NCBI GenBank assembly: GCA_046154585.1
Contig: JBJXDX010000091.1
Coordinates: 1 to 64,000, forward strand
DNA: 64,000 nucleotides
Reading direction: 5' to 3'
Origin: CADEFX01 sp046154585
GTDB lineage: Bacteria; Pseudomonadota; Alphaproteobacteria; Rhizobiales; Hyphomicrobiaceae
Shown here: positions 17,838 through 28,343 of the stretch, piece after piece
Position numbering within the stretch: the stretch's first letter is position 1
Layout: every line of letters starts with the position of its first letter
The notes under the pieces: generated by a model
The model's database searches: none
What the model was told of the DNA's origin: nothing
Seen by the model: only the letters and a program-made list of their open reading frames with translations
Program-made: the position numbers and the translations under genes

Positions 17838-19885
17838 GAGCTACTCGCGTCGCGCGTGATGATGAGGTTGGAGAATTCGTCGACCGTTGCCATAAACCCG
17901 CCGACCAGGCACGTCGTGCAGTCGCTCTGCCGGACGACGGCCGGGCCGGCGAACCACTCCCCCGGCACGAGCTTGTCGCGATCGTAGATACCCGCGGCCA
18001 CATAGGCCCCGTCGTAGAAGATTCGTGTTTCCGAAACTGGCGTCGCCGCGCGCGGCACAAGCTCCGCCCGTCGTATTTTGGGCTGCGGCGACGCGCCGGA
18101 CGCGACCAGCCGCAGATTGATGATCTGCACCGGCGCCTTATCATCCGCGTGCTCGTAGACGCGCTCGTGCTCGGCGTGGAAGGCGGCCCCGATGGCGCGC
18201 ACGTCGCCGGTCTCGATCCACGCCGCCTCCAGCGGCACCTCGATCTCGTAAGACTGCCCGCGATAGCGCATATCCGCGGAGTATTGCAGATGCGCCTTGC
18301 CTTTGAATTTCTGCTCCTCGACGAGCCAGGCCTGCGCCTGCTGCGCCAGAGCCTCGGCATGCGCTTTGATCTCACCAAGTCCCGCCGGGCTCAGATCGAC
18401 GAACGCTGTGCGAATGAAATCATTGCGGATGTCGGCGACCAGTCCGCCGAACGCCGCCAGCACGCCCGGCGTCGGCGGCACGATGATACGCTCGAGGCCG
18501 AGATCGCGCGCGAGCAAGCACGCCGTCATCGGCCCCGCGCCGCCGAACGGCAGCAACGCGAAGTGCCGCGGATCGGCGCCATGTCGCGAGAACAGCTTCG
18601 AGATCTCGAGGAACATGCCGGACACGGACACCTTGATGATGGCCTCCGCGGCCTCCTCGACTCCCATGCCGAGCTTGCCCGCGATCTCACTCACGACCTC
18701 TCGGGCTCGCGCCAGATCGAGCGTCACCGCGCCGTAGCCGAGGTCGCCCGATCCCAGGAACCCGCACACCGCGTAGGCATCGGTGATGGTCGCGTTGGTG
18801 CCGCCGCGGCCGTAGCACGCCGGCCCCGGATTGGAGCCCGCGCTCTCCGGTCCCACCTTCAGCACGTTGAATTCGTCCACGCGCGCAATCGACCCGCCGC
18901 CGGCGCCGATCGACGACACCGACACCGTCGGAATGTGGATCTGGAAATCGCCGACCCGCTCGCCTGTACCGAAAGCGGGCTTGCCATCATGGATGATCGC
19001 GACATCGGCGCTCGTCCCGCCGACATCGAAGCTCAGCACGCTCGACACGCCGGTCTGTGCGGCAATGCGGCTCGCCCCGATCACGCCCGATGCCGTACCC
19101 GACAGCAGCATCTGGATCGGCGCGGTCTTGCCGAGCTCGGCGCGCATCACGCCGCCGTTCGACTTGGTGATCATCGGCTCGCACGCAACGCCCGCCTCCT
19201 TCAGCGCCGCCTGCCAGGTCGACAGATAGGTCGCGACCCGCGCCTGCACGTATCCAGCGACCGTCGCCGTCACCGTCCGCTCGTATTCGCGGATGACGGG
19301 CCACACCTCCGAGGACAGCGTGATCGACAGCTCCGGCGCCCGTTCCCGGATCAGGTCCCTGACGCGCCTTTCGTTGGCGGCGTTCACATAGGAATGCAGG
19401 AATGCCACCACGATCGCCTCGGCGCCGTCGGCCTTAGCGCGATCGATCGCCCTCGCCACGTTCTCAGCATCGACCGGCGTATCGACGCTACCGTCTGCCA
19501 GCACGCGCTCGCGAATGCCGAACACCCGCTCCCGTGGGCTCAGCGGCTCCGGCCGCCGGGAGAACAGATCGTACGGGTCCGGCATCTTGAGGCGCGCCAC
19601 TTCGAGCACGTCCTCGAACCCTTCGGTCGTGAACAGGGCCAGCGGTACGCCGCGTCGCTGGATCACTGTGTTCACGCCGACCGTCGTGCCGTGCGTGAAG
19701 TAGGAAATCTGGCCGGGCCGGATGCCATACCGGCGCTCCAGCTCCTTCAACCCCTCGATCACCTCGGCTCCGGGCTCGTCGGGCCGCGACAGCACCTTCA
19801 GCGTCTTGATGTCCCCACTGGCCTCGCCGAGAACGCAGAAATCCGTAAACGTCCCCCCGATATCCACCCCGACGCGATACGTCAT
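17834..19885 (-). CDS. HyuA-type subunit, second pair (683 aa)
   Basis: ATP-binding subunit of the second HyuA/HyuB enzyme and first gene of the minus-strand operon. The two phosphate motifs are VDIGGTFTDF (residues 7-16) and FDVGGTSADVAII mid-protein; YFTHGTTVGVNTVIQRRG and ALLPFGGAGPM are typical family blocks. The ATG at 19885 gives the standard N-terminus (MTYRVGVDIGG). The promoter must lie in 19886-20044, shared with the divergent SDR-dpp operon and containing the palindrome at 20001. Confidence 0.9.
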   Translation of the reverse strand: MTYRVGVDIGGTFTDFCVLGEASGDIKTLKVLSRPDEPGAEVIEGLKELERRYGIRPGQISYFTHGTTVGVNTVIQRRGVPLALFTTEGFEDVLEVARLKMPDPYDLFSRRPEPLSPRERVFGIRERVLADGSVDTPVDAENVARAIDRAKADGAEAIVVAFLHSYVNAANERRVRDLIRERAPELSITLSSEVWPVIREYERTVTATVAGYVQARVATYLSTWQAALKEAGVACEPMITKSNGGVMRAELGKTAPIQMLLSGTASGVIGASRIAAQTGVSSVLSFDVGGTSADVAIIHDGKPAFGTGERVGDFQIHIPTVSVSSIGAGGGSIARVDEFNVLKVGPESAGSNPGPACYGRGGTNATITDAYAVCGFLGSGDLGYGAVTLDLARAREVVSEIAGKLGMGVEEAAEAIIKVSVSGMFLEISKLFSRHGADPRHFALLPFGGAGPMTACLLARDLGLERIIVPPTPGVLAAFGGLVADIRNDFIRTAFVDLSPAGLGEIKAHAEALAQQAQAWLVEEQKFKGKAHLQYSADMRYRGQSYEIEVPLEAAWIETGDVRAIGAAFHAEHERVYEHADDKAPVQIINLRLVASGASPQPKIRRAELVPRAATPVSETRIFYDGAYVAAGIYDRDKLVPGEWFAGPAVVRQSDCTTCLVGGFMATVDEFSNLIITRDASSS

Positions 19886-19975
19886 GCCTGCAGGCTCCGG
19901 CGCCTGCAGCCGGTACGATTTTCCACTCTCAAGGCTATTTTCCTCGCAACGCCATTCCCCGTCGATGTCAATTCA

Positions 19976-20038
19976 TTGACCTTGTCGGGGTCGCCCGTCA
20001 ATATTGTCTACAAAATGACAGGCCAACACATAGGAGGG
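19976..20038 (+). promoter_or_regulatory. Divergent promoter region with GntR-like palindrome and strong RBS
   Basis: A TTGACC hexamer at 19976-19981 is a possible -35 for the plus-strand operon. The palindrome at 20001-20016 (ATATTGTCTACAAAAT) contains a perfect TTGT-CT-ACAA core plus flanking pairs and would overlap the -10 region. This form (TNGT-N-ACNA) is typical of operators for GntR-family regulators. AGGAGGG at 20032-20038 is the ribosome site of the SDR at 20045. No regulator gene lies in this operon pair. Confidence 0.5.
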
Positions 20039-20044
20039 TTGCGT

Positions 20045-20803
20045 ATGTCGGCCATCGACCGGCGCGTCGCCGTCGTCACGGGCGGCGCGCGAGGCATCGG
20101 ACGTGGATGCGCCCACGCGCTGGCACAGCGTGGCCATGCCTTGGCGCTGGTCGACGTTCTCACGACCGAAATGGCCAGCACCAAGCGCGAACTCGAGACG
20201 ATGGGCGTCCCGTGCCTGACGTTCGAGGCCGATGTCGCCGATCATGCGCGTGCCAAAGAGGTCGCCGCAGGCGTCGTCAAGGAATTCGGCCGCCTCGACG
20301 TGCTCGTCAACAACGCCGGCCGGTCCATGGCCACCGGCATTTTCGAGATTACCGAGCAGCAGTTCGACTCGACCATCGACGTCAATCTGAAGAGCTGCTT
20401 CAACTACATCCAGGCCGCGGCCCCGCACATGATCGCCGGCAAGTTTGGCCGCATCATCTCCATGTCCTCGCTCAACGCCCATTCCGGCGGGGTGACGGCA
20501 GCCGTCTCCAGATTTGCCTACGCGGCGGCCAAAGCCGGCATCATCGGCATGACGCGCGCGCTGGCCAAGGAGCTCGGCCCCGACATCTGCATCAACTGCA
20601 TCTGCCCCGGCCTCATCAAGACGGAGGTTGGCAAGAACTCGACGCTCTACGCACGCGAGGCAGAGCTCATCAAGGGCGTTGCCCTGCATCGCGTCGGATC
20701 GCCCAAGGACGTCGGCGAGCTTGTCGCCTTCCTGGCCACGGTCGACCCCTGCTTTATCACTGGGCAGGATATCGTTATCGACGGATTTCAGTTCAATGTC
20801 TGA
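20045..20803 (+). CDS. Short-chain dehydrogenase/reductase heading the dpp-type operon, 252 aa
   Basis: A classical SDR: cofactor motif TGGARGIGRGCAH, NNAGRS, catalytic Ser in SMSSLNAHSG, and YAAAK. The C-terminal ITGQDIVIDGFQFNV closes the fold. The frame is open for 1.9 kb upstream, antisense to hyuA. The true start is ATG 20045, six bases after AGGAGGG. It is followed 79 bases later by the solute-binding protein gene, so it is probably the first gene of the transporter operon. The substrate is probably linked to the hyu pathway; this is inference from position. Confidence 0.88.
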   Translation: MSAIDRRVAVVTGGARGIGRGCAHALAQRGHALALVDVLTTEMASTKRELETMGVPCLTFEADVADHARAKEVAAGVVKEFGRLDVLVNNAGRSMATGIFEITEQQFDSTIDVNLKSCFNYIQAAAPHMIAGKFGRIISMSSLNAHSGGVTAAVSRFAYAAAKAGIIGMTRALAKELGPDICINCICPGLIKTEVGKNSTLYAREAELIKGVALHRVGSPKDVGELVAFLATVDPCFITGQDIVIDGFQFNV

Positions 20804-20882
20804 GCACATTGCCTGAAAACGCGACTTGTACTGGGCCCCGGCAGCCGCGGAATGTAGCGTCGGGATAAAGGGAGAGGATAAC

Positions 20883-22457
20883 ATGATACGACGTCGAAGT
20901 TCGCTGAAGGTGTTTTGGTTTGGCATGCTCGCCGTGGCCGCGCTCATCGCGATGCCGATGGTACCCGCCAGCGCCAAAACGAAGTTCGTCTTCGCCAACG
21001 CCAGCCCCTACGACACGCTCGACCCGCACATGATCCTCGACGTGGGCCGCGTCGCATCGCGCATCAATCTGTACGACGGCCTGCTGCGCTGGCTCGACAA
21101 TCCGGCCAAGCTCGAGCCTTGGCTGGCCGAGAGCTACACCATCTCCCAGGACGGAAAGACCTACACCTTCAAGCTGCGCAAGGGCGCGAAGTTCCACGAC
21201 GGCGCCGAGGTCAAGGCGTCCGACGTCGTCTACTCCATGGAACGCATTCTGGCGCTCGGCGGCCAGTCCGCTCCCCTATTTAGCGCGCTGGTCAAGCCGG
21301 GTACGACGAAGGCGGTGGACGACCACACCGTCGAGTTCACCCTCACGCAACCGTCTGCGATTTTCCTCGCCATCGTGCCCGAGGTCCACGTCGTCAACGC
21401 TGCGCTGGTTAAGAAGAACGAAAAGGATGGTGACTGGGGCAAGGCTTGGCTTTCGAAGGCAGAGGCGGGCTCGGGCTCCTACGCGCTGCGCCGCTACGAT
21501 CCGGCCATCGGATTCACGGCCGAGCGCTTCGTCGCGCACTGGAACCCCAAGTGGGGTACCAAACCCATCGACGAGATCGAGTTCCGCACAGTCATAGAGC
21601 TCAACAGTCGCGTCCTCGGCCTGCTGAAAGGTGATTTCCAGGGTACCGACGGATACCTGCCGCAGGACCAGATCAAACGCTTGCGCGAGGCCGGGAATAT
21701 CTACATCGGCGAGCAGGAGTCGATGCGCATCTTCTACTCGATCATCCACAACGGCCGCGAGCCGATGAATGATATCAACTTCCGCAAGGCGCTCTCGTAC
21801 TCGTTCGACTACGACGGCTTCAACAAGAACATCCTCTCGGATTCAGTGGCCCGGGATCCGATCCCTCTACCCAACAACATCTGGGGCGCACCCAAAGACG
21901 TGAAGGGTTACACCTACGATATCGAGAAGGCGAAGGAGCATCTGGCGAAGATGGCGAACCCGCCGCGCGAGATCACCATCGGTGCGCTCGCCGGCTACCA
22001 GCAAACCGAGCAGGCGGCTGCCCTTCTTCAGGCCGGGCTCAACAAGATCGGGGTCAAATCGAAGATCGTTGCCGAGCCTTGGCCCGTCGTCTCGAACAAG
22101 ATGCGCGACGAGAAGCAGATGTTCGACCTCCTGTTCCTGTGGAAGTCGACCTACTACGCCGACCCCAACAACTGGGTGGGCGAGATGTATTCCTGCGACC
22201 AGATCGGCCAACGCAACAACAGCTGGTATTGCAACAAGGAGGTCGACGCACTTCTGGTCGAGGCCCTCAGGACCACCGATCAGGACGTCCGCCGCAAGAA
22301 CTACGAGAAGGCCTCCACCATGGTGATGGAAGATGCGGCCGGTATCTTCATTTACAATACGAAGTGGTTCGGCCCCTTCAGCAAAAAGGTCACCGGCATC
22401 CGCTTCTGCCCGATCGGCGACGGTCAGGAGATGCGGTGGGCCTCCATGGAGAACTGA
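20883..22457 (+). CDS. Dipeptide/oligopeptide-type ABC transporter substrate-binding protein, 524 aa
   Basis: A periplasmic SBP_bac_5-family binding protein. A Sec signal peptide is evident (basic MIRRRSSLKVF, hydrophobic stretch, cleavage near PASA-KT at about residue 33). The mature protein opens with FVFANASPYDTLDPHMILD, typical of family 5. It captures peptides, opines or other small ligands and delivers them to the adjacent permeases. ATG 20883 is preceded by GGGAGAGG. A hairpin just after the stop separates it from the permease genes, a common way to make more binding protein than permease. Ligand not predictable; proximity to two Hyu enzymes suggests a cyclic amide, hydantoin or peptide-like compound. 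Confidence 0.9.
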   Translation: MIRRRSSLKVFWFGMLAVAALIAMPMVPASAKTKFVFANASPYDTLDPHMILDVGRVASRINLYDGLLRWLDNPAKLEPWLAESYTISQDGKTYTFKLRKGAKFHDGAEVKASDVVYSMERILALGGQSAPLFSALVKPGTTKAVDDHTVEFTLTQPSAIFLAIVPEVHVVNAALVKKNEKDGDWGKAWLSKAEAGSGSYALRRYDPAIGFTAERFVAHWNPKWGTKPIDEIEFRTVIELNSRVLGLLKGDFQGTDGYLPQDQIKRLREAGNIYIGEQESMRIFYSIIHNGREPMNDINFRKALSYSFDYDGFNKNILSDSVARDPIPLPNNIWGAPKDVKGYTYDIEKAKEHLAKMANPPREITIGALAGYQQTEQAAALLQAGLNKIGVKSKIVAEPWPVVSNKMRDEKQMFDLLFLWKSTYYADPNNWVGEMYSCDQIGQRNNSWYCNKEVDALLVEALRTTDQDVRRKNYEKASTMVMEDAAGIFIYNTKWFGPFSKKVTGIRFCPIGDGQEMRWASMEN

Positions 22458-22474
22458 AAACCTGGATTCTCGCG

Positions 22475-22512
22475 AGGCGGTGGCTCAATCGAGTCGCCGC
22501 CTTTGATTTTTC
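22475..22512 (+). terminator. Hairpin with T-run between binding-protein and permease genes (attenuator)
   Basis: Arms 22475-22486 and 22491-22502 form a 12-pair stem (two G-T wobbles) with the four-base loop AATC. The T-rich TTGATTTTT follows directly. This is a good intrinsic terminator shape inside the operon, 18 bases after the binding-protein stop. Partial read-through would express the downstream permeases and ATPases at a lower level. Confidence 0.75.
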
Positions 22513-22539
22513 ATTACCGGCCAAAGGCTACCGCGCAGC

Positions 22540-23544
22540 ATGCGCATCCTAGCTCTCATACTGAAACGGTTGGCGTGGTTCGCACCCACGCTGGTCGGCC
22601 TGCTGCTGCTCGTGTTCTCCGTCAGCCATATCATTCCCGCCAATCCCGCCGCGGTACTCGCAGGCGAAGGCGCTACGCAGGCTCAGATCGATGCCATCAA
22701 GGAGAAGTTCGGGCTCGATCAGCCGCTCCCGATACAATTTTGGCGCTACCTTAAATCGGTCGTTTCGGGCGACCTGGGTACGAGCCTATATACGCAGCGC
22801 CCGATCGCTGATGATCTTCTGACGCGCGTGCCGGCGACCCTCGAGCTGACCCTGATCACCGTCGTCATTGCCGCACTGCTTGGCATTCCGCTCGGCGTGA
22901 TCGCCGCGGCGCGCCGCAATTCCCTCATCGATCATGCGCTGCGCTTTTTCACGGTGTCCGGTCTCGCCATCGCCAGCTTCTGGCTCGCGATCCTGTTCCA
23001 GCTCCTGTTTGCCATGAAACTGGGTTGGACGCCGTTGCAGGGGCGCGCCGACGGCTGGGGCCCTGACCCGGTGACGGGCTTCTTCCTCATCGACGCCATC
23101 ATTCAAGGCGACTGGAACATCTTCTCCGACGTCGTCGCGCATCTCATCCTGCCCGTCATGACGCTGGCCTTTCCCGCCATGGCAACCATTGTGCGCTTCA
23201 CGCGCGCGGGCGTTCTCGATGCCATCAATTCCAACTATGTCCTCTATGAGCAGGCCATGGGCCTACCGCAGCGCGTGATCGTCTGGAAGTACGTGCTGCG
23301 CAACGCGCTCATCGGCACCGTCACGCAGATCGGCCTCATCTTCGGCATCCTTCTGGCTGGCGCTGTCGTCGTCGAAAGCGTGTTCGATTGGCCGGGCTTG
23401 GGCCTCTACGCCGTGAATTCCATCCTGCGCTCCGACTACAACGGCATCATGGGCTTCACGCTCGTCGCGGGCACCATTTTCATTCTCGTGAATCTGGTTG
23501 TTGATATCCTGCACGGCACCATCGATCCGCGCGGTGCAGGCTGA
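22540..23544 (+). CDS. ABC transporter permease, DppB type, 334 aa
   Basis: Inner-membrane permease of the dipeptide/oligopeptide importer. The N-terminal TM helix (ALILKRLAWFAPTLVGLLLL) is followed by the family stretch SHIIPANPAAVLAG, a periplasmic loop, then five more TM segments. The EAA-like coupling region around YEQAMGLPQRVIVWKYVLRN contacts the ATPases. The start at ATG 22540 lies 27 bases beyond the hairpin. Only three bases separate it from the next permease. Confidence 0.92.
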   Translation: MRILALILKRLAWFAPTLVGLLLLVFSVSHIIPANPAAVLAGEGATQAQIDAIKEKFGLDQPLPIQFWRYLKSVVSGDLGTSLYTQRPIADDLLTRVPATLELTLITVVIAALLGIPLGVIAAARRNSLIDHALRFFTVSGLAIASFWLAILFQLLFAMKLGWTPLQGRADGWGPDPVTGFFLIDAIIQGDWNIFSDVVAHLILPVMTLAFPAMATIVRFTRAGVLDAINSNYVLYEQAMGLPQRVIVWKYVLRNALIGTVTQIGLIFGILLAGAVVVESVFDWPGLGLYAVNSILRSDYNGIMGFTLVAGTIFILVNLVVDILHGTIDPRGAG

Positions 23545-23547
23545 CCC

Positions 23548-24402
23548 ATGCAGACTGCCCTCTTCCTTCTGAAGCGCCTGGCGAGAGACAAGACCGCGCT
23601 GCTGGGCGCTGTCCTGATCCTCGCCCTCATCCTGGCGGCTCTGCTCGCACCCATTCTCGCCACGCATCCGGCCGACGTCACGGAATTCCATCCGGCCGAG
23701 CGCCTCAAAGGCCCGAGTGCTGAGCATTTGCTCGGCACCGATCGGATGGGCAGCGACATCTACAGCCGGCTGCTGTTCGGCGCGCGCATCACCATCGTCA
23801 TCGCGCTGATCGCCGTCGGCACCGCTGTCCTCATCGGCGTGCCGATCGGCCTGCTGGCTGGCTACTACCGCACCTGGTTCAGCGAGATGCTGATGCGCGT
23901 CTCCGACATTTTCCTGGCCGTGCCCCAGATCGTCCTCGCCATCGCCATCGCCCAGACGCTCGGCCCGTCGATCGAGAACGTCATCCTCGCCCTGTCGATC
24001 ACCTATTGGCCGTTCTGGGCGCGGCTCGTTTACGCGGAAACCCGATCCGCCCTGAACAACACCTATGTCGAGGCCTCCATCGCCTTGGGCGCTTCGCCGA
24101 TGCGGGTTCTGTTCCTGCACGTGCTGCCCAACATCTCGTCCTCCATCATCGTGCGCACGACCATCGGTATGGGCGGCACCATCCTGACGGCCGCCGCGCT
24201 CGGCTTCCTTGGCCTCGGTCCGCCACCACCGACGCCCGAGTGGGGCCGCACCATCGCCGAAAGCCGCGAATTCCTTCCCGATGCCTGGTGGTATGCGACT
24301 GCCCCCGGGCTCGCGATCTTCCTCGTCGTGATGGGCTTCAACCTCCTGGGGGATGGCCTGCGCGACATCCTTGACCCGCGCACCCGGCGGAGCCGGCAAT
24401 GA
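23548..24402 (+). CDS. ABC transporter permease, DppC type, 284 aa
   Basis: Second inner-membrane permease of the same importer. It has a typical DppC/OppC layout: TM1 near residues 15-38, the conserved LLGTDRMGSDIYSRLLFGAR segment before the core domain, then five TM helices. The EAA loop is YVEASIALGASPMRVLFLHVLPN. The C-terminus NLLGDGLRDILDPRTRR is diagnostic. Its stop overlaps the start of the following ATPase gene by four bases (ATGA). Confidence 0.93.
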   Translation: MQTALFLLKRLARDKTALLGAVLILALILAALLAPILATHPADVTEFHPAERLKGPSAEHLLGTDRMGSDIYSRLLFGARITIVIALIAVGTAVLIGVPIGLLAGYYRTWFSEMLMRVSDIFLAVPQIVLAIAIAQTLGPSIENVILALSITYWPFWARLVYAETRSALNNTYVEASIALGASPMRVLFLHVLPNISSSIIVRTTIGMGGTILTAAALGFLGLGPPPPTPEWGRTIAESREFLPDAWWYATAPGLAIFLVVMGFNLLGDGLRDILDPRTRRSRQ

Positions 24403-25426
24403 GCGACCGCCTCCTCGCTGTCGACGATCTCACCGTCACCTTCGGCAGCGATGCCGGCCGCGTGCAGGTGCTCGATCACGTGACGTTCGCCATGAATCGC
24501 GGCGAGATCGTCGGCCTCGTCGGGGAATCAGGCAGTGGCAAGACGACCCTGGCGCGCGCCATCCTCGGCATCCTGCCAGCCAACGCCGCACTCATAGAGA
24601 GTGGCTCCATTCGCTTTGAAGGTGAAAACCTCCTTGAGGCCGATGCCGCCGACATCGCCACGCGCGTGCGCGGCCGCACCGTAACGTTCGTGCCGCAGGA
24701 CCCCTTCACGTCCTTCAACCCCGTCTTCACCATCGGCAGCCAGATCATGGAGCTGATGAAGTGGAAGTCGCCGCTCGCCCCGCCCGCCAGCGGCTTCCGC
24801 CGCTACCCGCGCGCGCGCCGCAAGGCCGACCGCGAGAAAGTGATGGATCTGCTGAGGACCGTGCAGCTTCCCGATCCCGAGGCTATGCTCGCCAAGTACC
24901 CTCACGAGGTCTCCGGCGGCCAGCGCCAGCGCCTCATGATCGCCATGGCGCTGATGACCGACCCCAAGCTCATCATCGCCGACGAGCCGACCACGGCGCT
25001 CGACGTCACGATCCAGGCCCAAATCCTCAAGCTGCTGCGGCAGCTCACCCGCGAGCGCGGGGTGTCCGTCCTCTTCACCACGCATGACCTCGGCGCCGCC
25101 CACGAGATCTGCGACCGCATCTGCGTCCTCTACGCGGGACAGGAGGTCGAGACCGCACCGGCCGAGCGCTTTTTTGCCCGGCCGAGCCATCCCTACACCC
25201 GCAGTCTGCTCGATAGCCTGCCCAGTCGCGAGCGGGGCATCCGGGGCATCCGCGGCGAGATTCCGGCGCTCGTCAATCCGCCCTCCGGCTGCCGCTTCCA
25301 TCCGCGCTGCGATCGCGCCACCAAGGACTGCTCTGCAGTGAGACCGTCCATGACAAGCATCGGCGATCAGCACACACTGCGCTGCTACCATCCGCTCTCC
25401 GAGCCCATGCAGGCGAGCGCATCGTC

Positions 25427-25430
<4 letters not shown>
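24399..25430 (+). CDS. ABC transporter ATP-binding protein, DppD type, 343 aa
   Basis: First of the two ATPases powering the importer. Walker A GESGSGKTT, signature SGGQRQR and Walker B LIIADEPTTALD are intact. The C-terminal oligo/dipeptide domain contains the Cys-rich stretch GCRFHPRCDRATKDC, which in relatives can bind an iron-sulphur cluster. An insertion between Walker A and the signature (KSPLAPPASGFRRYPRARR) makes it a little longer than average. It overlaps both neighbours by four bases, so permease, DppD and DppF are translationally coupled. Confidence 0.93.
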
Positions 25431-26440
<1,010 letters not shown>

Positions 26441-26726
26441 CGGCGTTCGAGCCCCACCCATTGGCGTCATACCGGCGTCGTGCCTTGCCTGCTTCGCATG
26501 ACGGCCGGCATCCCGACGACCATCCGCTCGCGCTGCGCAAATGGCGATATGAGGTTTAGCCCCCGCACATGCTCCGCTCTTCGAGCAGTGGGGCGCTGCC
26601 CGGCAGTCCCTGGTCTTAACCCTGACATCCACATGTCGGTTTCGTCACGAGTTCTTTGAATCCCTGTCATAGACTCAGGATAGCAAGCGCGCGCGTGCAT
26701 GATTCAGGACATGCGGAGCGAGCGCG

Positions 26727-28334
26727 ATGCGCGACGACGAGCTGCGGCGTGCCGGCCTTTCGCGCCGTGATGTGATGGCGGGTGCCGGCGCCTCGGCTCT
26801 GACATTCTCGACGCCCGCATTTGGCCAGCCGGAAACACTTGCAACCGGTTTCGTCTTCGAGGACCGCAGCGGCTCCGGCATGCGCCAGCCTGGCGATCGC
26901 GGCATCGCCGGCGTCATGGTCTCCAATGGCCGCGACGTGGTGACGACGGCACCGGACGGATGCTGGCGGCTTCCCCTTGCGGCTGGCGACAGCGTGTTCG
27001 TGATCAAGCCGCCGCATTGGTCAACGCTGATCGGCGCCGGCGGCGTTCCGCGCTTCTCGTACCTGCATCACCCCCAAGGCACGCCCTCGCGCCTGAACGT
27101 CCGCCATGCCGGCGTCGCCCCCACTGGCGCGCTACCGCACTCCATCGATTTCGGCCTCATTCGCGCCGACGAGAAACCGCAGTTCGAAGCGCTGCTCCTG
27201 ACCGACACCCAGCCGCAGGACGACCAGGAGCTCGACTATCTGCGCGACGACATCATCGCCGGCCTGATCGGCCGCGACGCCGCCTTCGGCATCAATCATG
27301 GCGACGTGATGTTCGACGATCTGTCGCTCTATCCGCGCTACCTGCGCCTCATGGGCCTGACAGGCATCCCCTGGCACCACTGCCCGGGCAATCACGACTT
27401 GAACCCAGAGGCCGAGGACGATCGTTACTCCCGCGAAACATGGAAGCGCATCCTCGGGCCGCGTCACTATGCGTTCCAATACGCCTCCACCACCTTCATC
27501 GTGCTCGACAACGTCCACTATCTCGGACGCGGCGGATACCGTGGCAGGTTCGGCGAGATGCAACTCCGGTTCGTGCGCAACGTCCTCGCCAACATCCCGG
27601 CGGATCGGCTCGTCGTCCTGTCGATGCACATTCCGTTGGTAAACGCCACAAACCCGCTCGACCCCGCCGAAACCACCGTCGATCGCAAGGCGCTGCTGGC
27701 GTTGCTGTCAGGGCGGCCGCACAGCGTCAGCTTCTCCGGCCACATGCACACGACCGAGCACCACTACCTAGGCACCGAGCACGGCTTTGCCCGCCCCCAG
27801 CCTCACCACCACCACGTTCTGACGGCCGCGTCGGGGGCTTGGTGGAGCGGGCCTCTCGACCGTCGCGGCGTCCCATCAGCCGACAGCGCGGACGGAACGC
27901 CGAATGGCTTTCACGTCCTGAGCGTCGACGGCAACGCCTACACGACGAAGTTTGTGCCCGCCGCCGAGAAGACATCGGCGCAGCACCGCGTTCTCGTGAG
28001 CAAGATGACCTCTCATCCTGAGCTGATCGTCAACGTGTTCGACGGTGGTCCGCGAACCAGGGTGACCTATACGATCGGCAGGGACATCACGCCGGTGGTC
28101 ATGGCCCGCGAGCCCGTAGCCGACCCCTACATCGTCAATCTGTTCAAGCAGTTCCGCCGCAAGCCCTGGGTCGAGCCCGTCTTGTCATCCCACCTCTGGA
28201 GAGCTCCGCTACCTGGGCTCCCCTCCGGCGCACACGACATCACGGTGCGCGTCAGCGACGAATACGGTCGCGAGCACGTCAGCAGTCTCGTTCTGGAGAC
28301 CGACCCGGCCGGACACCCGAACCGCCCCGCATAA
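26727..28334 (+). CDS. Tat-exported calcineurin-like metallophosphoesterase, 535 aa
   Basis: A secreted phosphoesterase with a twin-arginine signal: LSRRDVMAGAGASALTFST (residues 11-29), cleavage probably near TPAFGQ. A Metallophos N-terminal (SdrD-like) domain runs to about residue 145, then the dinuclear metal core with DTQ, NHGDVMFDDL, PGNHD, SMHIPLV and FSGHMHTTEH. A C-terminal domain with beta-sandwich character follows. All five metal-binding motifs are intact. It starts 286 bases after the dpp operon on the same strand and may be independent. The substrate (phosphomonoester, phosphodiester or nucleotide) is unknown; export by Tat fits a cofactor-loaded metalloenzyme. Confidence 0.88.
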   Translation: MRDDELRRAGLSRRDVMAGAGASALTFSTPAFGQPETLATGFVFEDRSGSGMRQPGDRGIAGVMVSNGRDVVTTAPDGCWRLPLAAGDSVFVIKPPHWSTLIGAGGVPRFSYLHHPQGTPSRLNVRHAGVAPTGALPHSIDFGLIRADEKPQFEALLLTDTQPQDDQELDYLRDDIIAGLIGRDAAFGINHGDVMFDDLSLYPRYLRLMGLTGIPWHHCPGNHDLNPEAEDDRYSRETWKRILGPRHYAFQYASTTFIVLDNVHYLGRGGYRGRFGEMQLRFVRNVLANIPADRLVVLSMHIPLVNATNPLDPAETTVDRKALLALLSGRPHSVSFSGHMHTTEHHYLGTEHGFARPQPHHHHVLTAASGAWWSGPLDRRGVPSADSADGTPNGFHVLSVDGNAYTTKFVPAAEKTSAQHRVLVSKMTSHPELIVNVFDGGPRTRVTYTIGRDITPVVMAREPVADPYIVNLFKQFRRKPWVEPVLSSHLWRAPLPGLPSGAHDITVRVSDEYGREHVSSLVLETDPAGHPNRPA

Positions 28335-28343
28335 GGTGGCACG

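Noticed and set aside
18149..20044. 632-codon extension of the SDR frame upstream of 20045
   Set aside because: Runs antisense through hyuA with His/Arg-rich composition; the SDR motif and a strong ribosome site put the start at 20045.
23263..24399. A 378-codon minus-strand open frame over the permease genes
   Set aside because: Antisense to dppB/dppC-type genes; sequence is Glu/Asp/Gly/Arg/Gln-rich without structure, a shadow frame.
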